Below, piece after piece: positions 1 through 4,813 of a stretch of DNA of 7,738 bases; position 1 is the first letter of the stretch, and the number at the start of each line of letters is the position of its first letter. The DNA is taken from positions 1-7,738 of the forward strand of contig JACQQR010000113.1 of NCBI GenBank assembly GCA_016206875.1. The letters run 5' to 3'. The notes below the pieces were generated by a model. The model was not told where the DNA came from, made no database searches, and saw only the letters and a list, made by a program, of their open reading frames with translations. Origin of the DNA: Candidatus Omnitrophota bacterium. GTDB taxonomy: Bacteria; Omnitrophota; Omnitrophia; Omnitrophales; JACROU01. The position numbers and the translations under genes were made by a program.

Positions 1-1029
1 CAGCCGCTTCTCAAGCAGTTTGATCCGCCTTTGATAGCAATCGGGTTCCAAAGTTTCATGAAGTTTTTTCAGTTTTAACGCATCTTCGATAATCCGTTTG
101 AGCCGTTTGTAGTACTTAATAAACTCGGGCGTTTGATCTTTGATAAATAACCCGTGCATTTCCCGCATCAAGTGCACCAAGCATTTCTGCTTCTTGACAG
201 CCAGCATGTTGTAAGCCGCATAGAAATCCGTGGTGAGAATCCCTTTGAAGCCTGTTAAGACTTCCTTCGGAATTTTGGAGCCTCGGGATTTAGCGATTTG
301 GTAAAGAGCCAGCCGCTCATTGACAAAGGCCCACAGCCAATGGTTTACACCCGATATCTTCCAGCCGGTCTCATCGGCGTGGATATTCGGACTGGACCGA
401 ATCGCTTCCAGAATAACCCCCATCTCCACGCCAAGCCATTCACTGATTCTCTGAAGCGCCCCAGCTAATGCGCCTTCGGAGACTTCAAATTGGCACAGAC
501 TTCCAAACAGCTCTTTGATCTTGTTATAAGGAAGGCCATGATGATATTTCAGTAGCACGGTTTGAACGAGAATGTTCGGACCCAAGTAGCCGTGGGGAAC
601 TTCTTCCGGAGCGTACGGAGCCGTTACCATTTTCTTACAGCCCTGGCACCAATATCGGTGTTTCTTGAACAAGGTTACTTCCCGGTGAGCGGGAATAATG
701 TCTTCCTGAATATGTTGGGTCACTTCCTGACTTTTGCTTAAACTTTCGTGGCAATCGGGGCAGCTGGAAAGTTTCGATTCAACGATATGATCGATTTGAT
801 CTGGCTTAATGCGGGTGAATCCTTCGTGGCCTGCTTTTTGTCCAGGACTTTTGGGGCGTTTCACTTTTTGGGCTAACCTGAGGTTTTTCAGGAATTCTTT
901 GTGGGCTTGGCTTTTCTGTTTTTCTTGAACAATCTTTTCCAGGTCCTCAATGCGTTTGCGTTGTTTGAGAATGATCTCGATCAGTTCTTCTCTGGTTTGT
1001 TCGCTGAAGATCAAAAGGTCGTTTTTCAC
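1..1029 (-). CDS. IS66-family transposase (TnpC-like), 3' part beyond the window
   Basis: I translated this frame by hand: 343 codons without a stop from a GTG at 1029 to the left edge, so the C-terminus is missing (IS66 transposases are usually around 450 to 540 residues). Order of parts: a charged, probably coiled-coil N-terminus (residues about 10-45); a zinc-binding domain with CPDC (C90, C93) and CQGC (C128, C131); then the start of the DDE nuclease core with HADETGW (D219) and TDFYAAYN (D268), followed by the CLVHLMRE segment. The third acidic residue would lie off the edge. The role is cut-and-paste or copy transposition of its own element. No tnpA or tnpB accessory genes are seen upstream, which fits the single-gene ISBst12-like branch, although I cannot see the other end. 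No ATG is available: the frame is closed by a TAA about 48 bases upstream and GTG is the only normal start. No clear ribosome binding site precedes it. It is intact as far as visible. Confidence 0.9.
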   Translation of the reverse strand, partial: MKNDLLIFSEQTREELIEIILKQRKRIEDLEKIVQEKQKSQAHKEFLKNLRLAQKVKRPKSPGQKAGHEGFTRIKPDQIDHIVESKLSSCPDCHESLSKSQEVTQHIQEDIIPAHREVTLFKKHRYWCQGCKKMVTAPYAPEEVPHGYLGPNILVQTVLLKYHHGLPYNKIKELFGSLCQFEVSEGALAGALQRISEWLGVEMGVILEAIRSSPNIHADETGWKISGVNHWLWAFVNERLALYQIAKSRGSKIPKEVLTGFKGILTTDFYAAYNMLAVKKQKCLVHLMREMHGLFIKDQTPEFIKYYKRLKRIIEDALKLKKLHETLEPDCYQRRIKLLEKRL

Positions 1030-1097
1030 ATCTATTTTTACGACCGCAAAGAAGATTTTTGAAGGAATTTTTTAAAAGAAAAAAACAAAGTCACTGG

Positions 1098-1117
1098 ATT
1101 CCCGCTTCCGCGGGAAT
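1098..1117. repeat. ATTCCC-N8-GGGAAT palindrome (dispersed-repeat-like)
   Basis: The sequence is a perfect 8-base inverted repeat, ATTCCCGC and GCGGGAAT, around a TTCC loop, flanked by CTGG on the left and GACA on the right. The core matches the ATTCCC-N8-GGGAAT form of the Neisseria dRS3 repeat, and similar TGTCATTCCCGC...GCGGGAATCCAG units are scattered in many unrelated bacterial genomes. It can form a hairpin on either strand. No T tract follows it, so a terminator role is doubtful. That it is repeated elsewhere in this genome is inferred; only one copy is in the window. Confidence 0.6.
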
Positions 1118-1159
1118 GACAGACAAAAACAAAATCGCCTCAGGGAGCTAAATAACTAC

Positions 1160-1197
1160 AAAATAGTGACAGTCACTAAAGTGACAGTCACTATTTT
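1160..1197. repeat. Compound palindrome: 18-base inverted repeat made of two tandem self-complementary units
   Basis: Arms 1160-1177 and 1180-1197 are reverse complements with a single mismatch at the seventh base in from the loop and a two-base AA loop. Each arm itself contains AGTGAC-A-GTCACT, so the unit AGTGACAGTCACTA appears twice at a 15-base period (1165-1178, 1180-1193). On the minus strand the hairpin starts 3 bases after the glycosylase stop codon and ends in TTTT, so it could serve as a terminator for the cinA-thpR-glycosylase transcript, though its stem is not GC-rich. GTGACTGTCAC-type palindromes are also known to me from repeats near REP-associated transposases, but none is visible here. 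Confidence 0.65.
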
Positions 1198-1200
1198 TCA
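1160..1200 (-). terminator. Possible terminator after the glycosylase gene
   Basis: The hairpin described at 1160-1197 lies directly downstream of the last gene of the left block and ends on the minus strand with four T that belong to the stem. The stem is long (18 pairs, one mismatch) but only moderately GC-rich, and no free T run follows it. I regard termination as plausible rather than shown. Confidence 0.35.
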
Positions 1201-1872
1201 CTATTTTTCATGAAATAGGTATTCAAGAGGACATTTTGAGCAGTCCGGAGTTTTGCGGCAGAAGTACTTCCCTACTCTTACGATTTGGGCGTGATAATCG
1301 TTAAACAGCTCCTTTGAACTGGGTAAGTTGGCCTCAAACCATTTTCTGATTTCTTCGTAGGGTAGGTCAGGCTGAATCAAGCCATGGCGTGAAAATACGC
1401 GGCGCGTATAGGCATCAATGACAAATACCGGACGGCCCAGGGCGTACAAAAGAATTGAATCGGCAGTTTCGGGGCCTATTCCTTTCACTCGCAACAGCTC
1501 CTGGCGCAATTGACTCAATTCTATTTTTTTCATTCTACCAAGAGAAAATCGATACCGGTTTTTGAAATAGGCCAAAAAACTTTTTAACCTTTTGGCCTTG
1601 ATGTTAAAAAAACCGCTGGGCCGGAGCCACTCGAGAAGCTTTTTAGGAGGGGCCTGATTGAGCTTTTGGGGCGTTAGAACTTTTGCCCGTTTCAAATTCA
1701 AGATGGCTTTTTCAACATTAGACCAAGAGGTATTTTGCGTCAAAATGGCGCCCACCATCACTTCAAACGGAGAGTCTGCCGGCCACCAACGTTGATGCCC
1801 CCCGTGGCGGTGCATTGTTTCATAAATGCGCATTAACTTCCTGCGAGTGATGCGGGATTTATTTTGTTTCAT
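1201..1872 (-). CDS. Endonuclease III-related HhH-GPD DNA glycosylase (COG2231/MagIII-like)
   Basis: 223 residues from the ATG at 1872. It is a base-excision repair enzyme that removes damaged bases from DNA in the cytoplasm. The family signature is SPFEVMVGAILTQNTSW, then the helix-hairpin-helix VKGIGPETAD (about 129-138) and the GPD-type catalytic aspartate in FVIDAYTRR (D153). The lysine that gives E. coli Nth its AP-lyase activity is replaced by Glu135 (GPE in place of GRK), so a monofunctional glycosylase acting on alkylated purines, as in MagIII, is more likely than a true Nth. The C-terminal cluster motif has only three cysteines (C205, C211, C214); Phe220 sits where the fourth would be, and the protein ends three residues later. 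The start is uncertain: 1872 overlaps the thpR stop by 14 bases, while ATG 1833 has AGGAAG just upstream (211 residues) and GTG 1929 would overlap thpR by 71 bases. Confidence 0.85.
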   Translation of the reverse strand: MKQNKSRITRRKLMRIYETMHRHGGHQRWWPADSPFEVMVGAILTQNTSWSNVEKAILNLKRAKVLTPQKLNQAPPKKLLEWLRPSGFFNIKAKRLKSFLAYFKNRYRFSLGRMKKIELSQLRQELLRVKGIGPETADSILLYALGRPVFVIDAYTRRVFSRHGLIQPDLPYEEIRKWFEANLPSSKELFNDYHAQIVRVGKYFCRKTPDCSKCPLEYLFHEK

Positions 1873-2440
1873 AAGAAAGCGGAAAGTGTTCCAAGGCGGT
1901 ATGGACAGGGCCTCGGGGAGTAAGCTCACTTTTAAACAAAGTAATTTCAGTTACACAATGCCTGCCCGGCGAAGAGTACGTTTGATAATCCGGAGGCATT
2001 TCAAACCGAATCCGCTTACCCGCGCGTACCCGGCCTAACGTTAAATGAGGTGTAAATTCGCGGCGTTCAATTTCTTGTCCCAGGCGAACCATTTCAAGCG
2101 AAATGGCTTTCTCTAAATCATTCAATTCTTGCAAGTCTCCGTCAATGCCTACCCACAAAATTTTGGGATGGGCTAAATTGGGAAAAGCTCCAATATCTTT
2201 AAGCCGGAGATAAAATGGGCGAAAGCGCACCGTTAAATTTCGTAGTAAAACTTGAAACACATCCATTTGCCTAACCGGTACCTCTCCGAAAAAATGCAAC
2301 GTAAGATGCATCTGCGACGGATTTGCCCATTGTACCTGGCCGGAATAAGGCCCAAAAACTTTGAGTAATTTTTCAATTTCTTTTTCGAAAGTTTGGATGA
2401 GGGAAATACCTAAAAAGAGCCTGAACGTATCTTGAGCCAT
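1859..2440 (-). CDS. thpR: RNA 2',3'-cyclic phosphodiesterase (2H phosphoesterase, LigT/ThpR family)
   Basis: 193 residues, normal for the family. ThpR hydrolyses 2',3'-cyclic phosphate RNA ends to 2'-phosphate and can join tRNA half-molecules through 2'-5' linkages in vitro; its role in the cell is still unclear. Two HxTx catalytic motifs are present with the usual spacing: HLTL at residues 45-48 (followed by HFFGEV) and HLTL at 132-135 (followed by GRVR). The N-terminus RLFLGISL matches the family opening RLFVAI, which supports the ATG at 2440. The gene starts inside the 3' end of the cinA C-terminal frame (31-base overlap), which suggests translational coupling. ThpR next to CinA is a common arrangement in bacteria, often with recA nearby; recA is not seen here. 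Confidence 0.9.
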   Translation of the reverse strand: MAQDTFRLFLGISLIQTFEKEIEKLLKVFGPYSGQVQWANPSQMHLTLHFFGEVPVRQMDVFQVLLRNLTVRFRPFYLRLKDIGAFPNLAHPKILWVGIDGDLQELNDLEKAISLEMVRLGQEIERREFTPHLTLGRVRAGKRIRFEMPPDYQTYSSPGRHCVTEITLFKSELTPRGPVHTALEHFPLSYETK

Positions 2441-3300
2441 AAAAGATAAAGGGCGTACTTGGCCGCCAATTTGCGGATTCGTTCCCTGTTTCCTTTGAAC
2501 ACAAATTTACGCGTCTCGACCCGTTTGGCGCCGGCGATAGAAATGTAGACCAGCCCCAAAGGTTTTGTTTTTGTGGCACCACTGGGCCCGGCGATACCCG
2601 TGATTCCAATGCCAATAGAAGAACACATCCGGCGGCGAATTCTTTGGGCCATTTCTTCTCCTACTTCCCGCGAAACGGCCCCGTGCCTGTGCATGATACC
2701 ATGGGGTATGCCCACACTTTGTTCTTTCACCGCATCGGCATATGCGACAACACCTCCCAGGAAATATTTGGAAGAGCCCGGAGTTTGCGTGAGCAACTCT
2801 GAAACATGTCCGCCGGTGCAACTTTCCGCGCACGAAACCGTATGATGTTTTTTTACGAGCAGCTTTGCGATTTCCTGTTCCAGCGATGTGTTTAAATTCC
2901 AGGCGTATACGTAAGAGCCGAGTTTCTTTTTGATTTTTTCTTTCAAACGGGAAACGGCCTGATTGGATTCCTTGGATCCTTTGGAAGCAGCGGTAAAACG
3001 CACTTCACCTAATCCCGGATAAATGCCGCAATCGACAAATTTTTCTCGCGGCGCGCCCCCTAAACGCTTCAAAAACTCAAGCTCGGAAATGCCGGCGGCC
3101 ATTGCCGTAAGCGAAACCGGCCGGGACAAGCCCCCTCGTTTCAAAAACAATTTCGGCATGATCTCGCCTTGAATCATGGTTTCAAACTCACGGGCAACAC
3201 CGGGCAGCGAAATAATTTTCCTGCCTTGAGTTTCCATCACAAATCCCCAAGCGCTGCCCAGTTTATTGAGGATGATTCGTGAGCCTTTAGGGAAAAACAT
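2410..3300 (-). CDS. cinA: CinA C-terminal part: end of MoaB-like domain, linker, and nicotinamide-nucleotide amidase domain
   Basis: 296 residues if read from ATG 3300, but this frame is the continuation of the upstream cinA frame after a one-base shift. It begins in the middle of the N-terminal domain: FPKGSRIILNKLGSAWGF and SLPGVAREF (31-39) are the standard CinA text that follows the GGLGPT segment. The C-terminal CinA/PncC domain (about 140-290) has AESCTGG (158-164, catalytic Ser160), GGVVAYADAVK with Lys192, and GITGIAGPSG (232-241). It deamidates NMN to nicotinic acid mononucleotide in pyridine nucleotide recycling. This domain is complete and would be active if translated. An AGGAAGG stretch lies 12 bases before ATG 3300, so independent initiation is conceivable. 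Joined to the upstream part the protein is about 422 residues, the normal CinA size. Confidence 0.85.
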   Translation of the reverse strand: MFFPKGSRIILNKLGSAWGFVMETQGRKIISLPGVAREFETMIQGEIMPKLFLKRGGLSRPVSLTAMAAGISELEFLKRLGGAPREKFVDCGIYPGLGEVRFTAASKGSKESNQAVSRLKEKIKKKLGSYVYAWNLNTSLEQEIAKLLVKKHHTVSCAESCTGGHVSELLTQTPGSSKYFLGGVVAYADAVKEQSVGIPHGIMHRHGAVSREVGEEMAQRIRRRMCSSIGIGITGIAGPSGATKTKPLGLVYISIAGAKRVETRKFVFKGNRERIRKLAAKYALYLLWLKIRSGSF

Positions 3301-3677
3301 TGAGACCGGATGCCTTCCTGAAGCGATTGGGAAGGAATTTTGTGTCTGGAAATTCTTTTCATCAGCTCTTTGTAATGATAGGAGGAAAATTCGAGCGGTT
3401 TTCCAAAGTAGGTGGAAAGCACCTGGCGAGTCACATCATCAAAGGTAGGCCCTAAACCTCCTGAGGTAACAATCCATCCGGCATCTTGGGCCAATGCTGC
3501 CTCTATGGCATGATGCATCGCCGGCTCTTCATCCGGGACTGTCCTTTCCCCGATTAATTTCATTCCATGTTCGAATAAAACCCGGCCTAAAAACGCGGCG
3601 TTTGTATTCAGCACTTCCCCTTTTAAAAGCTCCGAGCCGATAGAAATATAAACAACATTTCGAAGATTTGCCGGCAT
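3237..3677 (-). CDS. cinA: CinA N-terminal part (MoaB-like pyrophosphatase domain), cut short by a frameshift
   Basis: 146 residues from ATG 3677. The start is chosen because GGAGAGG (3687-3693) stands 9 bases upstream and the protein then opens with MPANLRNVVYISIG, as CinA proteins do. An upstream ATG at 3686 directly abuts that site, and a TTG at 3713 is the longest option. Visible motifs are ISIGSELLKGEVLNTN (11-26) and TSGGLGPTFDD (71-81), typical of the CinA MoaB-like (COG1058) domain that hydrolyses ADP-ribose and related pyrophosphates. The sequence follows the family to about residue 130 (IRSQCF). Beyond that the frame gives an unrelated tail (SLKAHESSSINWAALGDL) and stops, while the correct continuation is in the -1 frame. 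The domain as read lacks its last part and would probably not fold normally without frame restoration. Confidence 0.85.
   Translation of the reverse strand: MPANLRNVVYISIGSELLKGEVLNTNAAFLGRVLFEHGMKLIGERTVPDEEPAMHHAIEAALAQDAGWIVTSGGLGPTFDDVTRQVLSTYFGKPLEFSSYHYKELMKRISRHKIPSQSLQEGIRSQCFSLKAHESSSINWAALGDL
3291..3300 (-). other. cinA: Frameshift site in cinA (run of five T on the minus strand)
   Basis: On the minus strand the region reads ATGTTTTTCCCT. The upstream frame reads Q-C-F-S-L and the downstream frame reads F-F-P-K-G-S; family text needs Q-C-F-F-P-K-G-S, which appears if the T run has six instead of five bases. The two frames overlap over 3237-3300. A real inactivating deletion, an assembly or sequencing error in a homopolymer, and a translational slip are all possible. 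T-TTT-TCC is a poor slippery heptamer because the second tRNA would re-pair badly. Confidence 0.8.
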
Positions 3678-3686
3678 TACACCCAT

Positions 3687-3693
3687 CCTCTCC
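3687..3693 (-). promoter_or_regulatory. Ribosome binding site of cinA
   Basis: The minus strand reads GGAGAGG, ending 9 bases before ATG 3677. It decides against the longer TTG start at 3713, which would lie upstream of the site, and against ATG 3686, which leaves no spacing. The identical heptamer precedes pgsA. Confidence 0.6.
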
Positions 3694-3715
3694 ACACCAG
3701 TACAGTGTAACAATT

Positions 3716-3735
3716 AAAAATGGGCGTTAGCCCAT
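3716..3735 (-). terminator. Intrinsic terminator candidate downstream of pgpA
   Basis: On the minus strand ATGGGC-TAAC-GCCCAT (stem 3730-3735 with 3720-3725) is followed by a T run (3720-3716, TTTTT, the first base closing the stem). A-T pairing extends the stem to 7 pairs. Its place, 33 bases beyond the pgpA stop, suits the end of an ftsK-rimO-pgsA-pgpA transcript. The stem is short, so read-through into cinA is likely. Confidence 0.55.
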
Positions 3736-3748
3736 TCTCAAACTGTAC

Positions 3749-3787
3749 AGTACCGCCTACCCTTAACATTAAATGCCAGGCGGTACT
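3749..3787. repeat. Inverted repeat across the pgpA stop codon
   Basis: AGTACCGCCT (3749-3758) and AGGCGGTACT (3778-3787) are perfect 10-base reverse complements separated by 19 bases that contain the pgpA stop. On the mRNA this would form a hairpin holding the last codons and stop of pgpA, directly beside a second hairpin ending at 3748. It could protect the 3' end of the message from exonucleases or be part of a small inserted repeat. Confidence 0.55.
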
Positions 3788-4239
3788 AAAAATAAGAGTA
3801 CAAAACGCACGAGGAGCCCGGCCGCCAGATCATCCAGAAGAATGCCCCAGGGTCCTTCTATCGCTTCCAGCCGGCGAATGCCCAAGGGCTTTGTGATATC
3901 AAGCAATCGAAACAGGACAAAACCCGCTATCGCCGTAATCCAGGTAACCGGAAGACCCATTAAAGCCACGAACATACCTAATACTTCATCTAAAACAATA
4001 AAGCCGGGATCCCTATCCCTTTCAGTTTGAGGCTCCAATTTCTGATATTGAATGATGAGTGTGACTGTTAGCAAAAGTAAAACAAAAAACACAAGAATAT
4101 CCAGTACCGGCAATGCATCAAAGGAATAGAGCCAGGCCAGTAAGCCCACGGCTGCAAGGCTTGCCCAGGTCCCGGGTGCCAACGGTAAAAAACCGATTCC
4201 AAAAGCAGAAAGCACAAAACAAATAAAATTTTTATGCAT
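3769..4239 (-). CDS. pgpA: Phosphatidylglycerophosphatase A
   Basis: 156 residues, the usual size. It is an integral inner-membrane lipid phosphatase that removes phosphate from phosphatidylglycerophosphate to give phosphatidylglycerol. All PgpA blocks are visible: GIGFLPLAPGTWAS (14-27), DPGFIVLDEVLG (77-88), RLLDITKPLGIRRLE (111-125) and GPWGILLDDLAAG (129-141, with the paired Asp). The GPWG piece is a small departure from the commoner GGLGIMxDD. Hydrophobic membrane segments are seen at about 4-36, 45-64, 84-112 and 138-152. The ATG at 4239 overlaps the pgsA stop by 8 bases (TATGCATAA), so translation is probably coupled to pgsA, whose product supplies its substrate. No strong ribosome binding site of its own is seen. 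Confidence 0.93.
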   Translation of the reverse strand: MHKNFICFVLSAFGIGFLPLAPGTWASLAAVGLLAWLYSFDALPVLDILVFFVLLLLTVTLIIQYQKLEPQTERDRDPGFIVLDEVLGMFVALMGLPVTWITAIAGFVLFRLLDITKPLGIRRLEAIEGPWGILLDDLAAGLLVRFVLLFLVPPGI

Positions 4240-4813
4240 AGGAGCGCCTTATATTTTTTCTAAAAAAATCCCAGCCGGAAATAAGTGAAAAGTAAGTTGC
4301 CGCCGCCAATCCCAGGTAGCTGGCCCAAAAAAGAGAAACGTGGATTTGGCCGGGCCAGCCGGAAATCCCGGAAGTATATTCCCGATCCATAAGATAAAAG
4401 AAAGAAACAGCCAGTGAAATCATTTGCACAACTACTTTTATTTTCCCGCTTCGCTCGGCAGCGACTACCACATTTTTTCGCAAGAGATAAAGCCGGTACA
4501 CCGTCACGCTCACTTCCCGAACAAAAATAGGAATGACGGCCCAAAGCGGATACACGTTAAGCGAGATGAAACACAAAAATACGCCTAAAATCAGAATCTT
4601 ATCGGCAATCGGATCCAGAATTTTGCCGAAATCGGTGACCCTACCCGAGCGGCGAGCCAACTGCCCATCCCACAAGTCGGTGAGCGCTGCCACCGTGAAT
4701 ACCCCGAAAGCGCCCAGTCTCATCCAAAAATAAGAATGCATAAGCAGATAAAAGGTAACGAAGGCAAGGATAACGCGCAGCAGGGTAAGCAAATTAGGGG
4801 TGATTTGAATCAC
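4232..4813 (-). CDS. pgsA: CDP-diacylglycerol-glycerol-3-phosphate 3-phosphatidyltransferase
   Basis: 193 residues from a GTG start. It is a membrane enzyme that makes phosphatidylglycerophosphate from CDP-diacylglycerol and glycerol-3-phosphate, the committed step to phosphatidylglycerol. The full CDP-alcohol phosphotransferase signature D-x2-D-G-x2-A-R-x8-G-x3-D-x3-D spans residues 46-71 (DLWDGQLAR ... GKILDPIAD), with all metal- and nucleotide-binding aspartates present. The opening TPNLLTLLRVILA is typical of PgsA. Several hydrophobic helices follow. GTG 4813 is preferred because GGAGAGG (4820-4826) stands 6 bases upstream; an ATG at 4843 in the same frame would add ten residues encoded upstream of and through that site. 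The gene overlaps the end of rimO by 20 bases and the start of pgpA by 8. Related alcohol phosphotransferases (phosphatidylserine or cardiolipin synthases) are less likely given the pgpA neighbour. Confidence 0.92.
   Translation of the reverse strand: MIQITPNLLTLLRVILAFVTFYLLMHSYFWMRLGAFGVFTVAALTDLWDGQLARRSGRVTDFGKILDPIADKILILGVFLCFISLNVYPLWAVIPIFVREVSVTVYRLYLLRKNVVVAAERSGKIKVVVQMISLAVSFFYLMDREYTSGISGWPGQIHVSLFWASYLGLAAATYFSLISGWDFFRKNIRRSYA

Larger units (their letters stand above)
1030..1200. other. Palindrome-rich intergenic region between glycosylase gene and transposase
   Basis: No open reading frame of substance is seen here. The region holds an A/T-rich leader next to the transposase (about 1064-1090), a 20-base palindrome (1098-1117), and a compound inverted repeat (1160-1197) abutting the end of the glycosylase gene. 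One end of the IS66 element should lie in here, but I could not recognise its terminal inverted repeat because the opposite end is outside the window. Confidence 0.7.
3678..3768. other. Hairpin-rich gap between pgpA and cinA
   Basis: This 91-base gap interrupts an otherwise overlapping gene row. It contains a terminator-like hairpin (3716-3735) enclosed by a second inverted repeat (GTACAGT at 3700-3706 with ACTGTAC at 3742-3748). A further 10-base inverted repeat straddles the pgpA stop codon, and GGAGAGG precedes cinA. I found no convincing promoter boxes for cinA, though one would be expected here if the terminator works. Confidence 0.6.

Noticed and set aside
1030..1100. Terminal inverted repeat of the IS66 element
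   Set aside because: A terminus must be near, but without the other end or a clear family consensus I could not place it.
1160..1197. CRISPR repeat-spacer array
   Set aside because: There are only two units at a 15-base period with no spacers of useful length and no cas genes.
1201..1929. Long form of the glycosylase from GTG 1929
   Set aside because: It would overlap thpR by 71 bases and add residues without family resemblance; starts at 1872 or 1833 fit better.
2507..2833. 108-codon minus-strand frame rich in Cys and Arg
   Set aside because: It overlaps the CinA amidase domain in another frame; the domain's motifs prove which frame is real.
3291..3300. Programmed -1 frameshift producing full CinA
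   Set aside because: Kept only as a possibility: T-TTT-TCC does not allow good re-pairing of the second tRNA, I see no clear downstream structure, and I know of no CinA made this way.
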